Below, in pieces: positions 1-7,409 of a stretch of DNA of 7,572 nucleotides (the first letter of the stretch is position 1; each line of letters begins with the position of its first letter). The notes under the pieces were generated by a model that made no database searches, was not told where the DNA came from, and was given only the letters and a program-made list of their open reading frames with translations. Origin of the DNA: Bacteroidetes bacterium UBA4009 (GTDB lineage: Bacteria > Bacteroidota > Bacteroidia > NS11-12g > UBA9320); NCBI GenBank assembly GCA_002384205.1, contig DGBH01000087.1:4221-11792 (forward strand), read 5' to 3'. Position numbers and translations under genes: made by a program.

Positions 1-1293
1 TGGGATTTTGGAGATGATACTCGAAACAGTAAACTTCAAAATCCTTCGCATAACTTTACTTCAAGTGGCAGCTATGACATTACCCTCACGGTTACCTCTC
101 TGCTAGGATGTGAAGAAACCATTACTAGAACCATCTATATACCTGGACCTCAGCCTGAATTTGAATTTGACTTGGACGAGTTTAATTTAACTGACACCGC
201 TACTATATGTGTTGGTGATTCGCTGCTACTCGTCAACTTAAGTAAAGGTGATATTTCTGCACCTAAGTTTATAATGGATTGGGGGGATAGCACATTCTCT
301 CAACCTACCAATACTACTGGGAAATACGGACACACCTACAATAAAGCTGGGACCTATTTACTATTCTTAACTCAAGAAGACGAAATTCCAGGTACTGGCA
401 GTAGATGTCAAAGAATGTTCCCGGATACGAATCCTGACATCCTGAATCAACGACGTATTGTTGTAATTGTTAAGCCACTCCCAGATGTTAAAATTACTGC
501 ATCAAAGGATACTATCTGTTTAGGAGACGAGATTACCTTTAGCGGGGCACTTGATACAAGATACACCCGCGTAAAATGGGATATGGCGCAGTTAGATACG
601 ATTAGCGGAGTTGTACCTCAGGACACGGTAGTTAAATATACGTTCAAACAACCTGGCACATTCACGGTAGTACTAAGACCGGAGTATGATCTTAAACCTC
701 GTTGTTGGGCAACAGATTCTATAGATGTATTTGTACAATCTGTAACTGCAGCATTCGTTATTGTTCCTGATGGAGCACCTAATTTCTGCTTTACCAATAC
801 TTCTACAACTAGTCCTTCTGGTAATATCTTAACGTATGAATGGACGTTTGAAGATGAGACTCCTCCAGGACCAGGAAGTAGCACGGATACAGATCCTTGT
901 TATAATTGGAATGAGCATGTAGGTATTTATGAGGTATGCCTTATCGCTACTGATGCTTTAGGATGTAAAGATACCGTATGCCAAGACATCGAAAATGTAT
1001 TCCAAACGAAACTTGTTCCTTACAACGTGTTTACACCTAACTCAGACGCTCAAGGTCTAAACGAAGAATTTGTAATTGAAGGTGAAAGCTTACAAGAATA
1101 TCAAATTAAAATCTTCAATCGTTGGGGCGAACTAGTATTTGAATCTACCGATGTGAAGTATTCTTGGAACGGAAAAGTTAAAAATAACGGTATCGATTGC
1201 CCAGAGGGGACCTACTTCTATGTAATTAAATACATGTTTGAATTTGATGATAAATCAGAAACAATAGAAGGAACCGTAGACATTATCAGATAA
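1..1293 (+). CDS. C-terminal part of a large PKD/Ig-like secreted protein with a type IX (type B, CHU_C) sorting domain
   Basis: The frame is open from base 1, so the true start lies before the window; 430 residues and a TAA stop are visible. Residues 1-49 form a PKD-like module (WDFGDD near its start, GSYDITLTV near its end). Three further Ig/PKD-like modules follow up to about residue 335, with degenerate versions of the WDFGD motif (MDWGD, KWDMA, EWTFED) and paired cysteines (ICVGD, SRCQ; ICLGD, PRCW; FCFT, VCLIA, GCKD) that could form disulfides. Residues from about 338 to 430 match the gliding motility-associated C-terminal domain: FTPN, the IFNRWGELVF strand, SWNG, and GTYFYVIKY. In Bacteroidota this domain directs export by the type IX system and surface attachment or release. 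The protein is therefore probably a surface adhesin or SprB-like cargo; its ligand cannot be read from this fragment. A strong terminator follows 25 bases after the stop. Confidence 0.93.
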   Translation, partial: WDFGDDTRNSKLQNPSHNFTSSGSYDITLTVTSLLGCEETITRTIYIPGPQPEFEFDLDEFNLTDTATICVGDSLLLVNLSKGDISAPKFIMDWGDSTFSQPTNTTGKYGHTYNKAGTYLLFLTQEDEIPGTGSRCQRMFPDTNPDILNQRRIVVIVKPLPDVKITASKDTICLGDEITFSGALDTRYTRVKWDMAQLDTISGVVPQDTVVKYTFKQPGTFTVVLRPEYDLKPRCWATDSIDVFVQSVTAAFVIVPDGAPNFCFTNTSTTSPSGNILTYEWTFEDETPPGPGSSTDTDPCYNWNEHVGIYEVCLIATDALGCKDTVCQDIENVFQTKLVPYNVFTPNSDAQGLNEEFVIEGESLQEYQIKIFNRWGELVFESTDVKYSWNGKVKNNGIDCPEGTYFYVIKYMFEFDDKSETIEGTVDIIR

Positions 1294-1318
1294 GATAAGT
1301 CAGGATATTAATTAACAT

Positions 1319-1360
1319 AAAAAAACCGCCTTGATAATTAATCATTAAGGCGGTTTTTTT
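1319..1360 (+). terminator. Rho-independent terminator after the T9SS cargo gene
   Basis: The perfect stem CCGCCTT (1326-1332) / AAGGCGG (1347-1353) encloses a 14-base AT-rich loop. The stem is flanked by seven A on the left (1319-1325) and seven T on the right (1354-1360), so it can extend to 14 pairs and ends in a U tract. The symmetry means it could also stop transcription on the minus strand, but no minus-strand gene is seen to its right. It insulates the upstream gene from the metH leader. Confidence 0.93.
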
Positions 1361-1373
1361 ACGTTTTAAAAAA

Positions 1374-1381
1374 TAACTTTG
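1374..1381 (+). promoter_or_regulatory. Bacteroidota-type -7 promoter box for the metH leader
   Basis: TAACTTTG matches the Bacteroidota sigma-ABfr -7 consensus TAnnTTTG at all six fixed positions. It lies five bases before the first paired base of the riboswitch, which puts the expected transcription start at or very near the base of P1. No clean -33 TTG is seen at the usual spacing; that position falls in the T-run of the preceding terminator. The start site itself is inferred. Confidence 0.7.
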
Positions 1382-1385
1382 CACT

Positions 1386-1506
1386 GCTTATAAAGAAAGA
1401 CTGAGGGATTAGGCCCAGAGAAGTCTTAGCAACCTGAAAGCCAATATATACATGCTGTTCAAGGTGCTGCATCCTATCAAGACTTACAAATCTTGAGCAG
1501 ATAAGC
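1386..1506 (+). promoter_or_regulatory. SAM-I (S-box) riboswitch upstream of metH
   Basis: The S-box core is readable in order. P1 is GCTTAT (1386-1391) with ATAAGC (1501-1506). P2 is AGACT (1399-1403) with AGTCT (1422-1426), containing the conserved GAGGGA and GGCCC segments. The GCAACC block follows at 1429-1434. P3 is ACCT (1432-1435) with AGGT (1462-1465), followed by the conserved GGTGC. P4 is TCAAGA (1477-1482) with TCTTGA (1491-1496). SAM-I aptamers bind S-adenosylmethionine and turn off methionine genes when SAM is plentiful, and the gene downstream is a methionine synthase. No terminator hairpin with a U tract lies between P1 and the start codon 34 bases later, so the output mechanism is unclear. 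Confidence 0.93.
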
Positions 1507-1540
1507 TTCTCTACTCTCCTAATTTATCAGCATATAATAA

Positions 1541-4195
1541 ATGGGAAAATCAATACATAATTATTTGCGCTTAAGCGGCTTAGAGCCGATGGTTCAAACT
1601 CCAAATATTAATTTCATTAATATCGGAGAACGAACAAATGTTACCGGTTCTAAGGCATTTGCAAATCTTATCCTTAACAATAAATATGATGAGGCTCTCT
1701 CTGTGGCTAGATCTCAGGTAGAAAATGGTGCACAGGTAATAGACGTGAATATGGATGAAGGAATGCTAGATGGCAAAGCCGCTATGGTAACGTTTCTAAA
1801 CCTAATCGCCGCTGAACCAGACATTAGTCGAGTGCCTGTTATGATTGACTCTAGCAAGTGGGATATTATTGAGGCCGGACTTAAAGTAATTCAAGGCAAA
1901 GGCATTGTGAATTCTATCAGCCTAAAAGATGGAGAAGAAGCCTTTATTGCCAGAGCAGAAAAAATCAAACGTTATGGAGCTGCCACAGTTGTGATGGCAT
2001 TTGACGAAAATGGTCAAGCAGATTCATACGAAAAAAGAATTGCTATTTGTGAACGATGTTACCATATACTCACTCAGAAAGTAAACTTCCCTCCTTCCGA
2101 CATCATTTTTGACCCTAATATTCTCACGGTAGCGACAGGTATTGAAGAGCATAATAATTATGCGGTTGACTTTATAAAAGCAACCAAATGGATTAAAGAA
2201 AATTTGCCATATGCTAAAGTAAGTGGCGGTGTAAGTAATATATCTTTCAGTTTTAGGGGGAATAACATAGTACGCGAAGCAATGCACTCTGCCTTCTTAT
2301 ATCACGCTATTCAAGCGGGGCTAGACATGGGTATTGTAAACGCCGGAATGATTGAAGTTTATGAAGAGATCCCAAAAGAACTATTAATCCGGGTAGAAGA
2401 TGTTTTGCTCAATAGAAGAGATGATGCCACTGAACGATTAGTAGATTTTGCAGAAACCGTAAAAGGGGATGGCAAAAAGATAGTACACGACTTAAGCTGG
2501 AGAGATCAAAGTGTTGAAGAACGACTAAAACACTCCCTTATAAAAGGTATAACAGATTACATAGATGAAGACACGGAAGAAGCGCGCCAAAACTATGCTA
2601 AACCCTTACACGTCATTGAAGGACCTCTTATGGCAGGCATGAACGTAGTAGGCGACTTATTTGGAGCGGGTAAAATGTTCTTACCACAAGTGGTAAAAAG
2701 TGCCCGTGTGATGAAAAAATCAGTAGCTTACCTAAATCCATACTTAGAAGAAGATAAAAGTGAAGGCGACACACAAGGTAAAATACTAATGGCCACCGTT
2801 AAGGGAGACGTTCATGACATTGGTAAAAACATTGTAGGAGTAGTTCTGGCCTGTAACAATTATGAAATAATTGACCTAGGTGTTATGGTCTCCGCAACTA
2901 AGATTTTAGACGAAGCTATAAAACATAATGTAGACGTAATTGGACTCAGCGGACTCATCACTCCTAGCTTAGACGAAATGGTTGATGTAGCATGCGAAAT
3001 GGAACGTAGGGGCATGAAATTGCCTTTACTTATTGGCGGAGCTACTACGAGCAGAGTACATACTGCTGTTAAAGTAGCACCTCATTATAGCGGACCTGTC
3101 GTACACGTGCTTGATGCTTCTCGTTCTGTTCCCGTAGCAGGAAAACTTATTGGTTACAGCACCAGAGAACTATTTGAAGCTGAAATAAAGGCAGAATATA
3201 CCGAACTAGCTATACAGCATGCTGCTCGTCAAGCCGATAAAGTGATTTTACCTTGGGGTGAAGCCATTGCTAATAAGTTAAAATTAGATTGGGCAACATA
3301 TACTCCTGTAACCCCAATGCAACTTGGTGTAACTGTTTTTGATGACGTTGATTTAAATGAAATTAGTACTTTTATAGATTGGACACCTTTCTTTTCTACT
3401 TGGGAATTGCGCGGAAAATATCCAAACATATTTGAAGATAAATATGTGGGTGAAGAGGCAAAAAAACTTTTTGCTGACGCTAAAGCCATGTTAGAAAACA
3501 TCATAACACATAAAAAACTTGCAGCAAAAGCAGTGTTAGGTGTATTCGAAGCAAATGAAGAAAATGGAGATGTACATCTTGCAAATGGGAGTAAATTTAA
3601 TTTCCTAAGACAGCAACGCAAAATGGGAAACAACATTCCCAACCTTTCGCTTGCTGATTACATAGCGCCCAAAACCAGTGGCAAAAAAGATTACCTAGGA
3701 GCCTTTGCGGTAACTGCTGGTATTGGGATAGAGTCACTCATTGACGCATTTGAGGCAGATCATGATGATTATAACTCCATAATGGTTAAGGCAATTGCCG
3801 ATAGACTTGCAGAAGCAATGGCAGAATTTATGCATCAAAAAATGCGAAAAGAAATTTGGGGGTATGCTGCAGAAGAAACGCTAACCAACGAGGAACTTAT
3901 ACATGAAAAATATCAAGGTATTCGTCCGGCTGCGGGTTATCCAGCGAGCCCAGATCATACTGAAAAAGAAATGTTATGGAAACTTTTAGACGTTGAAAAG
4001 AATACTGGCATTAGCCTAACCGAAAGCTACGCCATGTACCCGACCGCTTCTGTTTCTGGATTATATTTCACTCATCCAGAAGCAAAATATTTTGCAGTAG
4101 GCAAGATAGATACAACTCAAGTAGCTGATTATGCCGAACGAAAAGGTGCTGATTTCAACGCTACTAAGAAATGGCTCGGACCTAATTTATTTTAG
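1541..4195 (+). CDS. metH: Cobalamin-dependent methionine synthase lacking the homocysteine-binding module (MetH2 type)
   Basis: MetH moves the methyl group of 5-methyltetrahydrofolate through cobalamin to homocysteine, giving methionine in the cytoplasm. Residues 15-315 form the pterin-binding barrel (GERTNVTGS at 29-37, then [20 protein letters not shown]). The B12 module covers about 315-560: DVHDIG at 423-428 carries the lower-ligand His425, and GLSGLITPS at 468-476 ends in Ser476, equivalent to E. coli Ser810. The SAM-dependent reactivation domain spans about 560-884, with [15 protein letters not shown] starting at Arg795 and later [17 protein letters not shown]. coli MetH has 1227 residues; this protein matches its last 880 or so and lacks the N-terminal homocysteine/zinc module. 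The start is firm: an in-frame TAA occupies the three bases before the ATG. By analogy with split MetH of other Bacteroidota, a separate homocysteine-binding subunit should exist elsewhere. The S-box just upstream implies repression by SAM. Confidence 0.96.
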   Translation: MGKSIHNYLRLSGLEPMVQTPNINFINIGERTNVTGSKAFANLILNNKYDEALSVARSQVENGAQVIDVNMDEGMLDGKAAMVTFLNLIAAEPDISRVPVMIDSSKWDIIEAGLKVIQGKGIVNSISLKDGEEAFIARAEKIKRYGAATVVMAFDENGQADSYEKRIAICERCYHILTQKVNFPPSDIIFDPNILTVATGIEEHNNYAVDFIKATKWIKENLPYAKVSGGVSNISFSFRGNNIVREAMHSAFLYHAIQAGLDMGIVNAGMIEVYEEIPKELLIRVEDVLLNRRDDATERLVDFAETVKGDGKKIVHDLSWRDQSVEERLKHSLIKGITDYIDEDTEEARQNYAKPLHVIEGPLMAGMNVVGDLFGAGKMFLPQVVKSARVMKKSVAYLNPYLEEDKSEGDTQGKILMATVKGDVHDIGKNIVGVVLACNNYEIIDLGVMVSATKILDEAIKHNVDVIGLSGLITPSLDEMVDVACEMERRGMKLPLLIGGATTSRVHTAVKVAPHYSGPVVHVLDASRSVPVAGKLIGYSTRELFEAEIKAEYTELAIQHAARQADKVILPWGEAIANKLKLDWATYTPVTPMQLGVTVFDDVDLNEISTFIDWTPFFSTWELRGKYPNIFEDKYVGEEAKKLFADAKAMLENIITHKKLAAKAVLGVFEANEENGDVHLANGSKFNFLRQQRKMGNNIPNLSLADYIAPKTSGKKDYLGAFAVTAGIGIESLIDAFEADHDDYNSIMVKAIADRLAEAMAEFMHQKMRKEIWGYAAEETLTNEELIHEKYQGIRPAAGYPASPDHTEKEMLWKLLDVEKNTGISLTESYAMYPTASVSGLYFTHPEAKYFAVGKIDTTQVADYAERKGADFNATKKWLGPNLF

Positions 4196-4321
4196 ACCAG
4201 CCATTAGCTAAAAATGGATCTTCCTAATTAAAATAATCGCTATTTATATTCCTAAAAAGAGACTAGTCTGTTTAACACAATTTTTTATCATATTATTTTA
4301 GTTTTCAAACACTTATACCCT

Positions 4322-4329
4322 CATCTTTG
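4322..4329 (+). promoter_or_regulatory. Possible -7 promoter box for bshA
   Basis: CATCTTTG differs from the TAnnTTTG consensus only at the first base and ends 13 bases before the bshA ATG. If used, the transcript would start about 5-9 bases before the start codon. A second candidate, TAGTTTTC at 4299-4306, also misses by one base and would give a longer leader. No clear -33 TTG supports either. The rest of the 147-base gap (4196-4342) is AT-rich, with a 10-base palindrome at 4260-4269, no convincing terminator and no small gene. Confidence 0.4.
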
Positions 4330-4342
4330 TATACTTAATTAG

Positions 4343-5446
4343 ATGAATATAGGAATTGTATGTTATCCCACGTATGGGGGCAGTGGTGTAGTTGCCACTG
4401 AACTAGGAAAGGCATTAGCGATCAAAGGGAATAACGTACATTTTATATCGTATGATCAACCTGTCAGATTGGATGCCTTTGCTCAAAATATATACTACCA
4501 TGAGGTAAGTCTTAATAACTACCCTTTGTTTAAATACGCCCCATACGAGATTGCTCTGACGAGTAAAATTGTAGATATCGTAAAAGCACATAAAATAGAA
4601 GTATTACATGTTCATTACGCTATACCTCATGCGGCGGCAGCCGTTACAGCTAAACACATATTAGCCCGTGAAGGAATTTATCTTAAGATAATTACAACGC
4701 TACATGGGACAGATATTACGTTAGTCGGAAAAGATAAATCTTACGAGCCGGTGGTTACCTATTCACTTCAAGAAAGTGATGTGGTTACTGCAGTCTCAGA
4801 GAGTTTAAAAAAAGACACCTATTCGTTTTTTAACTATAGTGGAGAGATTCACGTAGTACCCAACTTTATCGACTTTGAGCGATTCAATAAGCAACCGAAA
4901 GATCACTTTAAAAAAGGGATTGCACCGAATGGGGAAAAAATTTTGGTGCATACCTCAAATTTTAGAAAAGTAAAAAGAGTACCGGATGTACTCGACATTT
5001 ATCGAAAAGTAGCCTCCAAAATACCTGCTAAGCTCCTCCTTATTGGAGATGGACCCGAAAGGGCCAGCATAGAGGAAGAATGTCGTAATTGTGATATATG
5101 TTCTGACGTTATTTTCCTTGGGAAACAAGAAGCGGTAGAAGAAATATTAAGTGTGGCTGACCTTTTCCTTATCCCATCCGAAACCGAAAGTTTTGGTCTG
5201 GCAGCACTGGAAGCAATGGCTTGTGAAGTCCCTGTAATAAGTACGAATACAGGAGGTTTGCCAGAAGTTAATATTGACGGAGTAACCGGTTTTACAAGCG
5301 ACATCGGTGACACTGTGAAAATGGCTGCTGATGCGCTAACCATTCTTCATGATGACAACCTCGCTCTGTTTAAAGCTAGGGCAAAAGAGCATTCATTAAA
5401 ATACAAATTAAAAAATATACTCCCTTTATACGAGGCACTATACTAA
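4343..5446 (+). CDS. bshA: N-acetyl-alpha-D-glucosaminyl L-malate synthase BshA (bacillithiol biosynthesis)
   Basis: BshA is a GT4 glycosyltransferase that joins L-malate to GlcNAc from UDP-GlcNAc, the first step to the thiol bacillithiol, in the cytoplasm. The 367 residues are close to the family's usual length of about 375. The start matches the family N-terminus: CYPTYGGSGVVATELG spans residues 7-22, with the glycine-rich loop near position 13. Other family signatures are HVHYAIPHA at 89-97, LHGTDI from 120, PNFIDFERF, TSNFRKVKR at 204-212, and the GT4 E-x7-E motif (Glu282 and Glu290) within ETESFGLAALEAMA, followed by STNTGGLPEV. Bacillithiol genes are known from several Bacteroidota. The partners bshB and bshC are not in this window, as is common. 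An NlpC/P60 gene follows after 38 bases and may share the transcript. No defects are seen. Confidence 0.95.
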   Translation: MNIGIVCYPTYGGSGVVATELGKALAIKGNNVHFISYDQPVRLDAFAQNIYYHEVSLNNYPLFKYAPYEIALTSKIVDIVKAHKIEVLHVHYAIPHAAAAVTAKHILAREGIYLKIITTLHGTDITLVGKDKSYEPVVTYSLQESDVVTAVSESLKKDTYSFFNYSGEIHVVPNFIDFERFNKQPKDHFKKGIAPNGEKILVHTSNFRKVKRVPDVLDIYRKVASKIPAKLLLIGDGPERASIEEECRNCDICSDVIFLGKQEAVEEILSVADLFLIPSETESFGLAALEAMACEVPVISTNTGGLPEVNIDGVTGFTSDIGDTVKMAADALTILHDDNLALFKARAKEHSLKYKLKNILPLYEALY

Positions 5447-5484
5447 ATATACGGCACGCTATGTTAATCAACTAGCCTTTCACC

Positions 5485-6006
5485 ATGAGATTTACGCTAC
5501 TTATATTATTCTGGTCCATCGTAGGAAGTGCTATTGGGCAAACAGATTCTTTAGCCAATATAAAATCAACGCATTTAGACAGCACTGGAATAAAAAAGAT
5601 TTGTACTAAGCTCCAGATACCCAATAATCTTGAGGCAAACAATGATCTATTACATTTTATCGTGGATTGGATTGGGACGCCATATTGCTACGGCGGGGAG
5701 ACAAAAAAATGCACGGATTGCTCTGGTTTTACAACCAATTTATATTTGACTATTTATAAAAAATATATACCCAGAAGCTCTAGAGAAATATTTAATAATT
5801 GCTTACCTATTTCAAAACACGCCTTATATGAAGGAGATTTAGTCTTTTTTGCAACATCAGGAGGAAGTACAATATCGCATGTCGGAGTCTATCTTTGGGA
5901 TGATTTTTTTGTACATTCAAGTACTAGTCAAGGCGTAATTATAAGCAACTTAAAACAAGGCTATTACCGTAAAACGTACGTTAGTGGGGGTGCTTGGCTT
6001 GATTAA
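5485..6006 (+). CDS. Secreted NlpC/P60 (C40) cell-wall peptidase
   Basis: This protein probably cuts stem peptides of peptidoglycan in the periplasm or at the cell surface. Residues 1-18 look like a Sec signal peptide (one Arg, a hydrophobic stretch, then SAIG before Gln19). After a linker of about 40 residues, the C40 domain starts near DWIGTPYCYGG. The catalytic cysteine is Cys79 in DCSGF, the histidine is His132 in SHVGVYL, and the third polar residue is His144 in VHSSTS, so the triad is complete. The GDLVFF motif before the histidine is also typical. There is no SH3 or LysM domain, so it is a minimal single-domain form. It lies 38 bases after bshA on the same strand with no clear promoter between, which suggests co-transcription without implying a shared function. 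Its exact substrate bond cannot be told from sequence. Confidence 0.92.
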   Translation: MRFTLLILFWSIVGSAIGQTDSLANIKSTHLDSTGIKKICTKLQIPNNLEANNDLLHFIVDWIGTPYCYGGETKKCTDCSGFTTNLYLTIYKKYIPRSSREIFNNCLPISKHALYEGDLVFFATSGGSTISHVGVYLWDDFFVHSSTSQGVIISNLKQGYYRKTYVSGGAWLD

Positions 6007-6034
6007 AAAAAACTAGTTTACTGATCCAATTTTA

Positions 6035-6053
6035 TCTAAACTAAAGGTTTAGA
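6035..6053. terminator. Hairpin between convergent genes, possible weak terminator
   Basis: A perfect 7-base-pair stem, TCTAAAC (6035-6041) / GTTTAGA (6047-6053), with a 5-base loop sits in the 102-base gap between the convergent peptidase and lipoprotein genes. An outer CCAAT (6026-6030) / ATTGG (6069-6073) pair could close around it. No U tract follows the stem directly on either strand, though a run of eight T occurs further on for minus-strand transcripts. The position fits a transcript end but the stem is AU-rich, so the call is tentative. Confidence 0.35.
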
Positions 6054-6108
6054 CTTGCGCTACAAAACATTGGTAGTCACTTTACTAATATTCTAATTTA
6101 ATTATCGT

Positions 6109-6657
6109 CTACTTGGTAATCGTAAATTCTACGTCAGAAGTAGCATCAATAGTGAAGAATTGCACGGGGATTTGTGTCGTAAAACTACCTGAAAATATTA
6201 TTCTACTACTCGTACTGCTGAGTACGGCAATAGATTTACCAGTATCATCCGTTAACGTTATTTTGCCATTCGTTTCCACCCATGTGCCTGCAGAAGTTTG
6301 TTTATTAACTGGCGCTGTTTGTGCTTGACTTTGTCCGCCAAAAACAGCATCAATATTGGCTGTAAATGCAACCTCTGTAGTGTATCTATTTGGTTTTTCG
6401 GTAATCACCACCTTACCTACTATATCTGTTCCTTTACCGGTAAAGGTTCCTACATCACTACCCGAAACATTTAAAATTCCATTTTTTAAATCTATGTTCG
6501 TATAGTTCCATGTACCTATATAAGGACTAGCTATAACCTCGCCAGTGCCGTTGGTGTCCGTTACGGTATTATCTATAATTGGCAATGGCGGTTTTTTGCA
6601 GCTTTGCGATCCAAAAACAAAGAAAGATAGAGAGATGATTAGAAGTGTATTTTTCAT
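6109..6657 (-). CDS. Small lipocalin-like lipoprotein, function unknown
   Basis: I chose the ATG at 6657, giving 182 residues, because the protein then begins with a classic lipoprotein signal: Lys2, a hydrophobic stretch, and GSQSC with the lipidated Cys20, followed by KK, a frequent Bacteroidota pattern. An earlier in-frame ATG at 6705 would add 16 residues before the signal and overlap aroE by 22 bases. After a low-complexity linker rich in Thr, Asn and Pro (about 21-44), the mature part looks all-beta, with two GTW motifs (48-50 and 124-126). The second leads into ETNGKITLTDDTG. This resembles the lipocalin-like domains common in Bacteroidota lipoproteins, which is an inference from pattern only. 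No catalytic motif is seen. It lies 26 bases downstream of aroE on the same strand and probably shares its transcript. No acidic residues follow the cysteine closely, so surface export is not predicted. Confidence 0.85.
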   Translation of the reverse strand: MKNTLLIISLSFFVFGSQSCKKPPLPIIDNTVTDTNGTGEVIASPYIGTWNYTNIDLKNGILNVSGSDVGTFTGKGTDIVGKVVITEKPNRYTTEVAFTANIDAVFGGQSQAQTAPVNKQTSAGTWVETNGKITLTDDTGKSIAVLSSTSSRIIFSGSFTTQIPVQFFTIDATSDVEFTITK

Positions 6658-6683
6658 TATAGTAGAGCCAAGATAATACATTT

Positions 6684-7409
6684 TTACGTATTCCAAATCT
6701 CCCAAGATTTATCCGCTTGTATTTCAAGCATTTCCAATCCGTTTTCAATCTTAGCTCCTTGCTCTTTTGCCCTTTGGAGAAATACAGTTTCTGCTGGCGT
6801 ATATATCAAATCAAAACAAACATGTTTTTTAGAAATGGCGGTGTAAGGTATATTAACGCACTCATCAATACTAGCAAGACTACCTAGTGGTGTGGTATTA
6901 ATAAGGAGGTTATGTTGTTTGATATCTTCTTTCGTTAAGGAAAGGTAAGAGAAGTCTACAAGATTACCTCGTGACACCGTAGCATGAGGTATTCCTAGTT
7001 GCTTTAGCGCGTATCTTACCGCGTTTGAGCTGCCACCTGTGCCAAAAATAAGTGCATAGTTAAAATAGGGATGTAAGTGCTTTTTGATGCTATTTCTGAA
7101 GCCCATAAAATCCGTATTATCACCAATCCATCCATTAGCGGTTACCGTAACGGTATTAACAGCATTCATGGCTTTAGCTGCTTCGCTCATTCCAGAAAGG
7201 AAGGGTATTATCTCTTGCTTAAAGGGTATAGTAACATTAAAACCCAGTAAATTTTCGTCCTTAACTAAGTCTTTAATACCCGATAAATTATCTATTTCAT
7301 AAGCCTTGTATCGACAGTCTAAAAGTCCGAATACTTCAAATTTTTGTTCAAAGTAACGGGGAGAAAAGGAATGCTTTACGGGGAATCCTATTATACCATA
7401 TTTTCTCAT
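6684..7409 (-). CDS. aroE: Shikimate dehydrogenase AroE
   Basis: AroE reduces 3-dehydroshikimate to shikimate with NADPH in the aromatic amino acid pathway. Shikimate-binding Ser14 and Ser16 lie in GFPVKHSFSP (8-17). The catalytic Lys64 is in NVTIPFK, Asn85 in MNAVNT, and the catalytic Asp100 in GDNTDFMGF. The nucleotide loop GTGGSSNA spans 123-130, and INTTPLG and DLIYTPAET follow. Gln231 in the closing ENGLEMLEIQADKSW segment completes the substrate pocket. At 241 residues it is shorter than E. coli AroE (272), as is usual for the Bacteroidota form. The classical NRT motif after the second nucleotide-binding strand is replaced by SRG. The start overlaps the stop of the upstream membrane protein gene as ATGA, which suggests translational coupling. 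The lipoprotein gene follows after 26 bases. Confidence 0.95.
   Translation of the reverse strand: MRKYGIIGFPVKHSFSPRYFEQKFEVFGLLDCRYKAYEIDNLSGIKDLVKDENLLGFNVTIPFKQEIIPFLSGMSEAAKAMNAVNTVTVTANGWIGDNTDFMGFRNSIKKHLHPYFNYALIFGTGGSSNAVRYALKQLGIPHATVSRGNLVDFSYLSLTKEDIKQHNLLINTTPLGSLASIDECVNIPYTAISKKHVCFDLIYTPAETVFLQRAKEQGAKIENGLEMLEIQADKSWEIWNT

Noticed and set aside
618..884. Minus-strand frame of 88 codons inside the PKD protein
   Set aside because: The plus-strand frame carries the PKD and sorting-domain protein; nothing supports an antisense gene.
172..1293. A separate gene starting at the TTG codon at 172
   Set aside because: The same frame is open from base 1 and encodes a PKD module before this codon, so the TTG is an internal leucine of a partial gene.
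3229..3642. Minus-strand frame of 137 codons inside metH
   Set aside because: It lies opposite a conserved, fully explained MetH region. Its protein has no recognisable domain and reads as a shadow of the real gene.
4201..4217. Hairpin CCATT / AATGG just after metH as a terminator
   Set aside because: It has only five pairs, with an AT-rich base and no U tract after it.
4260..4269. Palindrome AGACTAGTCT upstream of bshA as an operator, with a similar AAACTAGTTT at 6010-6019
   Set aside because: The shared ACTAGT core also occurs inside coding sequence in this AT-rich window, and the 6010 copy lies between convergent gene ends, so there is no sign of a dedicated binding site.
4999..5343. Minus-strand frame of 114 codons inside bshA
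   Set aside because: It is opposite the conserved GT4 motifs of BshA and has a Ser/Ala/Pro-rich composition typical of an antisense shadow.
6658..6705. Upstream ATG extension of the lipoprotein
   Set aside because: It would place 16 polar residues before a complete lipoprotein signal and overlap aroE; the ATG at 6657 fits far better.
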